From positions 13,818,924 to 13,882,923 of the forward strand of contig OV121097.1 in NCBI GenBank assembly GCA_921293015.1: 64,000 bases of DNA, written 5' to 3'. This document shows, one piece after another, positions 1 through 12,500 of the stretch; the first letter of the stretch is position 1; each line of letters begins with the position of its first letter. Made by a program: the position numbers and the translations under genes. The stretch comes from Phorcus lineatus. Its lineage: Eukaryota > Mollusca > Gastropoda > Trochida > Trochidae. The notes below the pieces were generated by a model, which was not told the DNA's origin, searched no databases, and saw only the letters and a list, made by a program, of their open reading frames with translations.

Positions 1-974
1 TTGATCTTTGTCCAGAGAAACTCTTAATTTTTTAAAATTCGTATCACTACGTGAGACTGTCTAATCAGAATTGACGAAGGTGGACAGGGCTTTATGAAAT
101 GTAACTGTTTAGGTCGGTACAAATGTGCTACCAAAAGATGCAAATGTAGAAAACACATTATTCTATGCAATAGTAGGTGCCATTCGAGTGTTATCTGTTG
201 CAATAAATAGTGTTCAATGACAGCCATATCATAGGCATGTGAATGTACATGTGTGCTACAACTGTGTAAATATGTTTGAGTGTTAACTGTTTTACAACAA
301 TGTCTTGATGCTCTGAAATAAAAACATCAATTCATCAATAAATCTCTTGTCTCATATATAGGCATTTAGTAAAATGCCTGGTGGTCATAGTCATTTGATC
401 AAATGACTAAATCGTTCAGGCATTTGGCAAAATGACTTATTTGACATATTGAATGTAACATATATAAGAGGTTTGAATCTTGTATCACAACCATCTTAAG
501 CGACATAGATTCACATAGATACCTGATCACTTTAAACTGCTTCTTTACATTGAACACATTAGCTTAGTTTCGTTTTTATGCGATCACTTTATTTATTTAC
601 TGCTCCTGTAAGTCCGGTGTGAATCATATCTACTTCTGCAGATTACTTAGCAAAATGTATCAGCTCTTCAAGGCTGTCTAAAGCAGATTATTTATTAGAT
701 TCTGAAAAGTGACGGTCTGGCAGCTTCCACTGCTAGAGCCACGTAGATACTCAAATGAATGCAGATTGATTTACCTCCGTTCTTCCATCACAGAGGCCAG
801 CTTGGTTACACGATGTTGCATTGTGTTTATGTTCATGTGTACACATCATACACTCAATCATCCCAGGTGGTATAGTCTCCTCTGGAACAAGTTTTTTGAT
901 TAGGAATCTAGATCATCAGACATCGTTTGTCCATAACAGACATCAGCTACATCGGTAACCACAGAGTAACATAT
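1..974. other. AT-rich flank, no gene seen
   Basis: I see no supported exon, RNA or repeat. Short open frames on both strands lack splice context, codon bias or a recognisable motif. The minus-strand Ly6-domain gene ending at 1881 with a phase-1 donor must continue in this direction, so a further exon may be hidden here or left of the window, but I could not identify it. Confidence 0.4.
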
Positions 975-1095
975 CTGGGCCTCCTTTCACAAAGAAACCT
1001 TCACTAAGGTTAACCTTAACTCCCATTCTTTAACATTGTACTAAGGTTACCTTAGGACTCAAGACCAACTTAGGGCTTTGTGAAAGAAGGCCCAG
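975..1095. mobile_element. Short palindromic MITE
   Basis: The ends are inverted copies: CTGGGCCTCCTTTCACAAAG on the left and CTTTGTGAAAGAAGGCCCAG on the right. Inner sequence also folds back, with ACTAAGGTTAACC facing GGTTACCTTAG. At 121 bp with no coding capacity it is a foldback MITE. I see no clear target-site duplication, so the superfamily is unassigned. Confidence 0.75.
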
Positions 1096-1756
1096 GACAA
1101 GAAGCGGCTTGCTCAAAGACTTTTTTTCATGAAAATCATGCTTTGGTGAAGGTCTTGTCGGGTGGGCAAAATAATGTTTTGGTAAAATTGCTTTGATGAC
1201 AAGAATCAAAATGATGAACTACGGAACACTTCAAGCATCAATCGGCGTATATTAGCTGATGATAAGCTGACTTGATGTGATCTCCCCAATCCTTATTTTA
1301 AAACACAACTATTCTTTATGCTACCCAGTTTTTTCCCCATGTAAATCAAACATAAAATCTACGAGGGCTTATTGAACTGAAAATTTTATAATTAAAAAAA
1401 AAATCACAGAAAATCAGTTTTGGCAGCAGGTATTCTGCACTACCATCATATATCACTAAAACATTTGTAACATAAATTGTATGATAATGGTAAAACGTAT
1501 GGTAACATACCAAATACTTACACATTCTTTAGCATTTAGCAATCAGTTGAATAAGAGTCGTATTGGATATTACTACCTATAAGGGCAACGGTATGGAGTT
1601 TCGTAATTTTCATAAGATGCCAAAGTGAAAACTATCACTTTTCCATTGTGACGTCACGTTATAAACAATGTTATGTCGTCACAGTTCGCCTATTTTCCTT
1701 GATTTTGCGACCTCTGTAGTAAACAGAATATCTTAATTGTGTCTATGAATACCATT

Positions 1757-1850
1757 ATGTTAACGACACTCGTGCCTAAATATCTGTATATTCCTCGCTC
1801 TTGCTCGGGAAATTCTAATAAGTAGGCACTCGTGTCGTAAACATAGTATG
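1757..1850. mobile_element. Palindromic element, copy 1
   Basis: TAACGACACTCGTGCCT on the left faces AGGCACTCGTGTCGTAAA on the right, around a core holding CCTCGCTCTTGCTCGGG. Half of the same element, in the other orientation, recurs at about 5258-5325 (CCCGAGCGAAAGCGAG followed by CGGCACGAGTGT). The shared arrangement makes it a repeat family rather than a chance hairpin. Confidence 0.6.
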
Positions 1851-1880
1851 TCATGGTCATAATTTCCTCTATTTACGTAC

Positions 1881-3463
1881 CAATAAGATTACATATCTTG
1901 TTGTTACAGAAGTCTTCGTCGCAGCACTCTGTACAGACGTGGACACCTGCAGATGCCGGCTTAGCTCTTAAACTCAACTGAAAATTTGGGGAAAAACAAA
2001 TCTGGGTATAAAAAATTATGAAAATTTAAAAGGAGAGTGATGCCCTTTGGACATAAATGAAATTATTTTTGGTAGTTTCAAAGAATAAGAGAATACCACG
2101 AAGTCATGTTACAATACATTTCATTCGGTTTTGGATCAAGAGGTCGTGGTTCGAATCCCGCCAGGGTGTCGGCAACTGTGTCTAGAGAGTAGAGAGCTGT
2201 TCAACACGCAGTAAGGTTTGGGTGCAATGTTACACTGAATTTCAGCGTAGCACCCCCCATGGGTTACTAGTTCAAGCCAATGCTCGTAGGTTTCACTGCA
2301 ATGCATAAACACAATGGTGCTCTCGCTGCAAAAATAATAGCAGCCGCGATATAAGTGAAATACTCTTGAAAGTGGCTTTAAAACCGAAAACAACCTCACC
2401 TCACTTCAATATATTTTGATGACTCAATAGAAATAGAAACATTAAGCCTTCGATGAATATGGACTAACATGTATACGTACAATGTATAGAATACGTATTG
2501 GTATACCTTCACATAATCACATTTTGTAAAAATACCTTTGAAATATTAAATCTGCATAACATAACAAGAAATTGATGATACATTGAAAACAAACAATATT
2601 TGTATATACCTCATCCTCAATGCATCCACCATATAACTTTAGTTCCTCGCCCTTTAAGTAAACATCCATTGAACAACCCTGAATAACAAAGATATGACTC
2701 AGTTAAACAAAACGGCATTAGGTGCATTAAATTAAATTTTTTTTAACCATAAGCATTATATGGGTGTATAGTTGTTAAGCAAAATGTTAGATGAGTACAG
2801 GCATCATATATAACCGCGGTCTAATACTTATTAGCATCGTTCGTGCAGCACAAATTCTTCAATTTCTAGTTAAAAGCGATCATACTTTCCTAACTTTGTA
2901 ATAAATACAACCTGTCAAACATCTAATCGATGAAATATCATTTTTCTCATGAATTTACCATAGTTTTCAAATGGATGTCGACATATTGGTTATTTGAAAC
3001 AAGATTCTTACCAAGGTCTTTTATGGATCACTGACAATTGCAAAGTAACAAAAGTTATCAGCGTATTTGAATCCGCTGAGATCCGTACAATATCGTGATC
3101 TCCTTCAGTCTAAATGCCTCGTACCGCTACGGATATAACCAGTCACCAGATTCGCCCCCTATCCGTCGCAGCAGGCTGGACAAGCACAGAATAGGTTTTT
3201 AAATGCGGAAATGCCTATCTTAGAAGGTCTTTGGGGTTGGCGCAAGTGAGAGGATTATTCGCACCAAGCAATTGCGGCACATCCCGGATATGAGGGATAA
3301 GGTCTGAAGGAGATCAGGGTATTGGAAGGAGCTGTGTGGATTGAAATACGCTGATGGAGCAAATTTCCAATGCAACTTACATCTCGACAGACCCCTATCG
3401 TTGTACATCCTGTATAATCTTCCCCATTAGGACATATGTAGCACAGACGTTCTTTCAGGAGTT
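1881..3463 (-). CDS. Ly6/uPAR-domain protein, three exons of a partial gene
   Basis: The three exons, in transcript order, are 3463-3381, 2678-2610 and 1977-1881, all with GT/AG borders. Intron phases run 1, 0, 0, 1, and all three exons are open in the matching frame. Exon one holds the N-terminal pattern CYICPNGEDYTGC; exon two holds GCSMDVYL and GGCIEDE; exon three holds CTECCDEDFCNNKIC, the CC-x-x-D-x-CN ending typical of Ly6/three-finger domains. Such proteins are extracellular, often GPI-anchored, and act in adhesion, receptor modulation or defence; which applies here is not visible. The same exon pattern occurs twice in the upstream gene, so the two are probably tandem paralogues. The last exon ends in phase 1, so more coding sequence must follow. 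I did not find the signal-peptide exon. Confidence 0.75.
2128..2406 (+). mobile_element. tRNA-derived SINE, 5'-truncated
   Basis: The copy starts near the B box (GGTTCGAATCC) and runs through the family body (AAGGTTTGGGTGCAATG, CTGAATTTCAGCG) to the tail AACCTCACCTCACTTC. The body matches the copies near 18.5, 42.4, 43.4, 46.2 and 55.7 kb. It lies in the intron between the last two exons of the Ly6-domain gene, on the opposite strand. The A-box half is missing or decayed. Confidence 0.8.
3059..3353. mobile_element. MITE of the CAGCGTA family, copy 1
   Basis: The left end reads CAGCGTATTTGAATCCGC with TGATCTCCTTCA further in. The right end reads CTGAAGGAGATCAGGG and then GATTGAAATACGCTG, its inverted counterpart. 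The same end occurs at 13.07-13.41 kb (both ends) and at 51.4 kb (one end). There is no coding capacity. It lies just downstream of the first Ly6 exon, within the intron. Confidence 0.7.
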
Positions 3464-5002
3464 CTAAAAAACATATGACGTCAACACATTGTGTAGTTAT
3501 GACGTCACCGTATTTGCACTGCCGTCACAGTTAAGTCGGGATAAAGTTAGTTTCAGTACACTGTTGGCAATTCTACTTAATTTCAGAGTGTCAGTCATGA
3601 AGAGAATACCAAACTACCCTCAAACTCGCTTACGCTCGGTTACTACTGAATCATAAACTCGTTTAATAAAAACAGTATTACATGGTCGTTCATTGTCCTA
3701 TATTATTCTCTTTTTAAGAAAATTGCTGTATTTAATGACGAATCATTTAAGGTCATCAGGTTAAAAAAAAAACAGCGATTAATTCGGCTTCGTTTTTTAA
3801 TTTACCTTTTACGATATCACATAACTAGAAATATATATTGTGTAGAATAACATTGGGAAAACATTATGAAAATGTTTGAAACCTATTTAATGTCAATTAA
3901 ATGGTGAAATCAACTTGACGAGTCTTGAGGTATTAAATGACTTATCAAGGAACAGGTTTATACATTTTGTAATTTATGTTATCAGATTTTTACTTTTCAT
4001 TAAAGGCTCCTCTATACATGACATCGAAAATCTATTGACTGGAATTCATAAAGTTAATGGAAACGTTTACTTGCTGAATCAGCTATGCAAAGTATCAAAA
4101 TGGCTGTAACTGCACCTAAAAAATAAAAAAATACGCTGTAAAAGTTTTCTAAAATATGCAAATTAAAGAGCTAAGTAAATAATATATGTTTCGTAAACAA
4201 CATAAGTTGCTCTTTTGCGTTATAAAAACCGTAAATTATAGAACGTATTCATTTTCTCCTTTTAAATACGTACCGATTAAGGGAGTCATTTTCTTGGCTG
4301 TTAAGAGATAGCTTATCTCCTATTTATAACTTTTTCTGACCCGAGGGACTAAAATAACTGACATTGTCATAATTCTTACCTTGCACGAGATTTACATTTA
4401 ATCGTAAATGGCATCTTGATTCTAGGAAAATGACCAAAGGCGGCCTTTATTTGACCTCATGACGAAGACAGTTGCATCCAAGAAGTTTGTTCACTGTCTG
4501 TATACATAAATATATAGATATTAGTCATTTTGAATTAGGACCCTACTTTTTAAAAAAAAATTAATGAAACACACATCAAAGTAAACAATTATTATTCTTG
4601 ATTGCAGACCTAAATTTGAGCTTTTAAATTATCCACAAATTCCTTAACGTTTTTCCAATTAAAGTGACATTTTTATGAAAATGATCTCTTTATGAGTCTT
4701 AACAACAAACTTAACTAATGAATATGAAAATATTTTTCCAACAAGTTTATTAAAAAATTAACCATTCACTAAAGAACTTTTTCAAAACTGAATTACAAAG
4801 ATAAGAAAGTCTCTTTGAACTCAAATATTCATCGAAGTAATTTCCACTAATGCTATTTATTAAAAAGTTATTCAAACAAATTTATCAAATAAGAACAACA
4901 TTTTCATCATATGAATTTTGTAATGAACATTCTGTCTGTCTCACTCACTCACGCACACACACAACTTTTCAAATGAGGAACCAAGAAGCACTGTTTGATA
5001 AC
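3464..5002. other. AT-rich spacer between the two Ly6-type genes
   Basis: No exon is supported. CAGTTGCATCCAAGAAGTTT near 4468, followed by TTCACTGTCTG, resembles one end of the TA-flanked MITE at 43.8 kb. The signal-peptide exon and promoter of the downstream Ly6 gene should lie here, but I found no convincing ATG with a hydrophobic run and a phase-1 donor. Confidence 0.35.
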
Positions 5003-5008
5003 TTTATT
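5003..5008 (-). terminator. Poly(A) signal AATAAA of the multi-Ly6 gene
   Basis: On the minus strand AATAAA directly follows the TGA stop at 5011-5009. This placement supports the exon ending at 5009 as a true terminal coding exon. Confidence 0.6.
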
Positions 5009-7080
5009 TCAGTTAACACGTCCTTTATACAAGGTTGGTCTCTTTGGGAAGATGTCAAAGTTGCACATATCAGTAGTACAACAGTAATAGCAGGAGAAAC
5101 CGTAATTGTAGCTCTGGTGTGGATCGAAATCTGTACACTCTGACCTGTCTGAAGATTGCTGCCACCAGTTGAACTCGCAATCATGTGTTGATGCACACCT
5201 TAAAGATATTTCAGACAAAATTTTGATATTTACATAGTAAAGTCCTTGATAATCTTATGTCCCGAGCGAAAGCGAGAACAATTCTGATATTTCGGCACGA
5301 GTGTTGTTGTCAAAATTCAACATTGACGGATTTACATATTTGATTCATTACCAAAAGCATGGAAAACTTTTAAATAAGACTTCATACATTCAGTTGCATT
5401 TCAAACTCAACGTCATAGAGGAATAGGGACATCATAACACCGTATATGCAATCGTAACAATGTTGTATTTTGTACTACAGTCGCATCCCGAAGGTTTGCT
5501 CACATACACGTCAAATATCGTGTTATTTGGATTTATTTAGAACGTCAATTTCATTACTTTTTCGCTTTCAAAAAACTTTTTTATGTCCATGTGAAACGGA
5601 TTCATTCTGCACGCGAATTTGGAGTATCGGGTCGAAAGTAAAGATTGGGTAAGATTGTCAGAATCCAATTTCTGAAATGAAATTATCCTTATCGACTATA
5701 TGAAACAAACTTCTTCCAATGCATAAGAAATGAAAATAAGATCAAAGGAATTAACGTTTGACGCTGTTGGTCATGTGGTAGGCATTTTATAAATTTAAAA
5801 AAAACCTTTAGTTTTCAAAATATTGACCCCTGGTCACTTCAACTAGTTGTGAAACTGTCAACTGTTAGGAATGATATTAGAATATGTCAAATATAATTAT
5901 GTTTTAACAACACAACGCTGTCAGTTCTTATTTTTCCTTTGATGCCCCAAAGAAAAAAAATTGCCAGATATTTGAAATCCTACACTTTAGTAAATCGGTA
6001 TGAATATGTGCCGCAAAATATATAACCCTAACGAAGATGAATGATTAATAGTTAGTTAATCGATTGTAGTACAGAATCAAGATCAGAATGGATCCTGAAG
6101 ATGTTGTATGGGATCTGCACAGACTCTTATGTGCATACAGAAGTTGAATATCTAAAAGATCACATCTATTGTTACAATAAGCCTCTTAATATTTATTTCT
6201 ATGAAGACAGAGAATACCTCTGAGACTCACCATAAAGCAAAAGGTCTCAACCAAGGAAGAAATTCCCTAATCGGATATTGGATTTACTTGTGTCTAAAGT
6301 TCCATCGTAACTAAAAGCCTTAACCAAAGAAGAAATTAATTAATCGGCTTTTGATGTATAGGTGTCTAACGTCCTGCACATTCCGTCGTGACAAAAAGCC
6401 TTAACTAAAGAAGAAATTCCTTAATCGGCTTTTGATGTTTAGGTATCTAACGTCCTACACATTCCGTTGTGACAAAAAGCCTTAACCAATGAAGAAATTC
6501 CTTAATCGGTTTTTGATGTTTAGGTATCTAACGTCCTACACATTCCGTTGTGACAAAAAGCCTTAACCAATGAAGTAATTCCTTAATCGGTTTTTGATGT
6601 TTAGGTATCTAACGTCCTACACATTCCGTTGTGACAAAAAGCCTTAACCAAAGAAGAAATTCCTTAATCGGCTTTTGATGTATAGGTGTCTAACGTCCTA
6701 CACATTCCGTCGTGACAAGAAGCCTTAACCAAAGAAGAAATTCCTTAATGGTTAAACGTTCTACATGTCCCGTACTAAACAAAGGCTTAACAAAGAAAGA
6801 AATTCCCCAATCGATGTGATCCATTTGTGTCTAACGTCCTACACATTCCGTCGTGACAAAAAGTCCCTAACAAAGTTAGACATTCTCTAATCGGAGAATC
6901 CATTAATTGTAGTCTAACGTCCTATACATCCCCTCGGTTACCTCTTTTTAACCTTCTTGCTTCCATCCGCATTATTCTCCAGGTAGTTGAGACAGTATGG
7001 TGCAGAATCCTTGCACTGTTCCTTGCCGTCCAAGCTTGGTATCAGTCCGCAGATACCGCCGTCACAGACTGCACATTTAA
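5009..7080 (-). CDS. C-terminal extended Ly6-like domain (two exons)
   Basis: Exon 7080-6942 begins VKCAVCDGGICG and contains QCKDSAPYCLNYLE. Exon 5198-5009 begins RCASTHDC and contains GFSCYYCCTTDMCN before a short tail and stop. The split codon (AG then G, Arg) joins them in phase 2. I count about 12 cysteines with the CC-x-x-D-x-CN signature, and spacing longer than in the two upstream Ly6 domains, so this is a different subtype. The 7080 acceptor lies about 10 bases from a 9-bp minisatellite, and the intron to the next exon carries an 81-bp satellite. Confidence 0.8.
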
Positions 7081-9459
7081 CTGAAACATATAACTAGAGT
7101 TATATGACTTATAGGAGTTATATGAGTTATATGAGTTATATACGTTATATAAGTTATATGAGTTATATGAGTTATTTGAGTTATATGAGTTATAGGAGTT
7201 GTATGGGTTATAGGAGTTATATGAATTATATGAGTTATATAAACCATATGTATAATATAAACAATAAAGAACTCGTGACTGGATATGACAGATTTTCTTT
7301 CCCAAATGGTCTTTTGTAATTCTCAAGCCTTAGGGAAAGAATGACATTATTGATATAACGAGGGAAAAATAATCTGTCACTTCCCGTCACGAGTTGGTTA
7401 TTGTTTATATTATCCATATGGTTTTTAAGAAGATTTAAACTCTGATATTGTAGAAATTAACGTTTCTGTATAGAGGATGAGGTCTGGGAATCTCCAAATT
7501 CATTAGCGTGTGTCTTAATTTACACTAATATAACCTTCGCACGGATAAATTGTCATTTTTGAAAAAAAGTTTCAAAATAAAAGCTAACTGTAGCTTGTGT
7601 TGGAAGTTTATTCTTTCTTTTCATACTTGTCATTCAAAATGGTTACATTAATTTAAACAGTTTTGAATTAATTTGAAGCGTTTAGCGACGCCCTACAGTA
7701 CAGTACAGTACAGTACAATACGGCTCAACTGAAATTCTTATGATACAACAATAGAACGAAACGTGGCGCTTTCTTCTTTTGCGACGGTTCATCTGCGAAA
7801 TGACAAGTGGCACCTGCATGGAAAAGTATGAACGTTGAATGAAATAGTCCCGACACAACGTTCATTTTCATTGGTTCACAACAACCAATTAAATGCCAAG
7901 AATATGTGACTTGCAGGAGAAATACTGCCCTTTATCCATCTTCCCATATGGGTAAATAAGGTAGATATTACCTATAAGGTGATATCATATAATGCTTATT
8001 TGAACACATCACATCTTGTTCATGTATTCTTTGAAATGTAAATTTTTAGAGTTATTGAAAACTGTGTTAAATATGTATCATATAATGCGTATGTGCACAT
8101 ATGCATACATCAATGTCGCTTAGGAACTAGTTCGTGATAACTTATTATACTGATACCACTGATCAAGGCATTGGAATTTTCGTCTGTAAAATGGGTAGCC
8201 TCTCTATACATATATACTGATATATTCTATAAACTGAACGGATTTGGAAGATTATGCAAATTTTTTATGCTGGTCTTGTTCATGTTTGTTCATGGTTATT
8301 ATAACACTGACCAAAATTTTGTCGTATTTTATATCATCATTATATCCTGCTGGTATTTTCTATGTCTGTTTCTATCTATCATTACAAAGAGAGAATGCCA
8401 TTACCTGGTATAGGGGGCGTAGTTACTTCCACAGTCGTTTGAGTGGAGGTAGGAGACGACGAAGTAGTTGCTGTAGTATTTGAAGAAGGAGGAACGGTAG
8501 TTGGTGTAGTGATGTAGGTAGTAAATGATTCAGTCGAGGTAGAAGCTAAAGTGGTAGTGACTAATGGCGTGGTAGAAGTAGTCGGAGTGATAGTTGTGGT
8601 CGTTGTTGTTGTAGTGGAAGTTGTTGAAACTGTGGTTGTCGGAGAAGGAGTGGTTGTCGTAGTGATGGTTGTGGTTGCGGTAGTAGTAGGAGTGGTAGTG
8701 GTAGTTGTAGTGGTGGTTGTGCTTGTGATAGTTGTAGTTGAAGTGGTAGTTGTGGAATATGGACATATGACCATTTTGGGTTCAGGTGAAATCTTCAGTG
8801 GCCCGATACCTGAGAAAACATCATGTTTGACCTTCATTGCATTGTTTATATATTATGCAATTAAAATGTACTGCATGTACTGTAGTTTTATCAAAGAATT
8901 TAAAGCAAAACAGATTTTTTGAAAATTAGGTTCTTTAAATATTATATAATATTATATAATAAAAATAGAAAATTTACTTTTGAATTTAAGATTAAGTATC
9001 TTTACTAAGATAAAGAAACAAAAGATTTATCATTTTTACTTTTTATTTTGATTAGTTAACCTTTTAAATGTAGATGTGTTTTATGTGTTATTATACTGCA
9101 ATCAGATGCCTCACACATGTTTTCCATGGATATATATATAGTAAATAATGACCGGGTGCCGAGCGATAATGGCAAAAAAACTCTCGAGGGCGTTAGCCCG
9201 AGCTGAGTTTTTTTTGCCATAACGCGAGGCAATCCGGTCATTATTTGGCTTACACTCCCGCGGAACATTCCTACAAAGTTTTCAAACCAAATGTTTTTTT
9301 ATAAAATTAATTTGTAAACGTTTTACTTTGCGTGTTTATGTGTCTTGACCGAACGAATAGGATATTAACAATATCTGGCTTCTTGAGATTTTAAAGCTAA
9401 ATATTTGATTCTAAAGATTAGAAATAGACATAACCTTATACCTATATATTTTCATGTAT

Positions 9460-9525
<66 letters not shown>

Positions 9526-12500
9526 CAGGGGAAAACAGTACAGATATGACACAACAAAATGTACAGCCTCAGGCAGGGATCCTCGTTAGCTCAAATGTTA
9601 AAGGCGTTACTCGCAAGCAGAGAGGTCCCAGTTTCGAATCTCACTTACGCTAATGTTAAGTCTTATGTACTTAATTTGTAAAACTATCAAAATTGTACAA
9701 GTCGTTTGTGTAGGTTGAACACCCACCTGCGTAGTTGGTGGATATGGCATATAGCCTTCAAATAAAAACATGGAGATGTGGAGAAACAACCGATGATGAC
9801 GTTATAATAGGTTGATATGAGAATGAACTAATGTTAAGAGAATGGAGACATATCACACCGAGGTGTGTAAGTGTCATTGATTACCGGATTTCTTTAGAAA
9901 GTATATCTTTGCAGTTATCATGATGAAGGCAAAAGTCGATATTAAAACCTTACCTTTCGTTGCATTAGGTTCGTTACAGTTAAGATGCATGTTGCACAAA
10001 TCCCCCTCACAACATGACTGACACAGGGACAACTTTTCGTTGTGTACAAAATATTCGGCCTTTCTCATTCTACTATTTGGTCCACAGAGCTATAAAAGAA
10101 GCCTATTATGACGATCAGAAGAAAGCAAATGGTACACAAAAACATTATAATATACGTTGTCAACACTCTATTATCATATATAGAATATGTGTAAACACAT
10201 ATATGATATTTCCTCATGTGAACAATAATCCCACGAAATTGTCACAAAGTCGTTTCATGTTTAAACCAACAAATGCTTCGCTTACTTAAGAGAAAAACAC
10301 AAAATGAAATGAAACAAACCATAAACTAAGTAAAAGAATACCATAAATGAAATCATATATATACTTTTATCATATAATGGGCAGTGTTATCGGTGCAATA
10401 AACCCATCTTGTAATCATGTTATCAGATCCCTGATAACAATGCAAATGAGGGTAACTAGGTCGCACTACTTTCGCTAGCTCCGTACCGAGAAGAGCGAAT
10501 TCTAAAACGTTTCCTTAGCAATACAAACGATGTGTCGAGTTTGGTGTGACGTACCGTCAACGTAAACAAACATGGCCGCCTCGTCAATCGGCGATAGTGT
10601 TCACATCGATAACAAAGGTACAGGTACCATCACAGCTGTTATTAACATGAATAATAGGAGCAAACACTACTACATCGATGGTGTAGAGAATGAAGGGAGG
10701 TTTGAACACTCCCGCCTGACAAAGATTCCAACAAAAGTGCCACGGCAGGCGACGGGTCGTCTCGGTTTCAATTTCAAATGTTTTGAACGATATTAGATAC
10801 ATGTATATCTGAAACGTTTATGACGTATTTTGTGTGATGTTTTATTCAAACAAAACGAGTACACTGTTGTTTTAAAAGGTTTGACAAATTGGATTATTTT
10901 GCTCTTGTGTGACGTCATGTTCCTATGATGCGAAATGGAATGTGACTTTGCCTAGTGATGACGTGGGTATATTCATACGCCATTTTCGTTTATAAAGGGG
11001 AAAAAAATTAACCAAAAAAAGGAGGTTTATTTCAATATGACATAATATGATAAAGAGATTATTACCTTCGTATGTTTTGATATCGTAAATATCACTATAT
11101 AAACAATAAAAACTATGTATTAGGCTCGGTAAACCTCGCCTAATACAATTTGTATTGTTTATATTGTTTATAGATACAACACAAAAATAATTCACCGACA
11201 AAGAGAAATAATTAAAAAATAACCATAAGAATAAATCATAAATGAAACCATGTTCCCACGAAGGGATATTCATTTTTTAAATCAATTATCAACTAAGCAA
11301 TGATAATACAGAAAACAATACACCAAGTAAGCAATATTCATAAATTAAACCATTTATATAATAACATTTACACACTAAGAGATATTTTTTAAGAAAAGCA
11401 CATAATTGTCTATATTACTTGTTCATCTTGTAAAGCGAATTTGTAATTTTAAGACATCATAAGTAAATGATTATTTGCTTTGTTCAAGATATTTTCAATG
11501 CAATACTCACATTAGCTGCTTGACATCCAAGATCAGTATGTACAGGTATGTCTTCGTCTGTGAAAAAGTAATCTGCAGCGCAAAGCTTATGTAACAGGTA
11601 TGGTATAAAACTTAAAGAACTTGTTAAAAATTGAGAAAAATGGTTTAAAACTAGTAAAATGCTTACTTCAGAGGTTGTTTCACAGAAAGTCACCTTGTTG
11701 CAGTATTCTGCATGCGTCATTCTTTCACAACTCAAACATGTCGTTAAATTCGACATACTCTCTGTAAAAGGGAGTAGGATTAATTGTAAGATTGGTAGCA
11801 ATCCGTAACGAGAAAGATATAGTCTTACTTATTTGTACAACTTCATAAGGATAAAATCTATGTATTAGAAGATTATATACAAATTCATAGATAATTGATA
11901 GTGGTATCAGTAAACATTCACATACCAAATAAAATGGCTTATTTTTTCAAATGTTTTCCCATTTTGTAGATATTCATCCACAAATATATAACCACAAGTT
12001 ACATGTTTTAAGTGAGTTTTGTTATGTTGTCTTTTACATGTGGCAATTCGTTTCCGGCAAAACATCATCTTAAAAACCTTCTTTTTAAAGGGACAGTACC
12101 TTGGAATTAAGAAAGTAGAAATTAAGACATAGATTTATTGAGTAGACAGACCCTTTTCATTGCAGAGTTTGGTGTTACATAAATCATTGCTACAGCATTC
12201 ATCACAGATAGTGTTTGGGCTGCTTATCAAAGCAATGTCCTGTAACAAAAAATAATTTTTTCATGAGGGGTAACATGTAAACCTATTTAAAGCATGCGAC
12301 TAGCAATTGCACTGTTACACAGAAACGTAAAATAAGTTTAATTCTAATGGAATTCAGTTATCCCTTTTAAATGCATGTTTAGTAACACAATGACATTTTA
12401 AAAATTTTTCTCATATAATCTTTATACAATTAAAGGGCCTGATCTATCGGCAACTGGTCTGCCCGCTTGTTTTGTGGGAAATGACATGATAAAAGACCTT

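Noticed and set aside
6233-6930. CRISPR-like array
   Set aside because: The 81-bp units are contiguous tandem repeats without unique spacers, in an animal intron.
7042-7326. Tyr-Asn-Ser-rich ORFs on both strands
   Set aside because: Translations of the 9-bp GAGTTATAT minisatellite; only the 6942-7080 part is a real exon, in another frame.
8551-8922. Val-rich ORF on the plus strand
   Set aside because: It is the antisense of the Thr-rich mucin exon, whose splice sites and phases fit the minus-strand gene.
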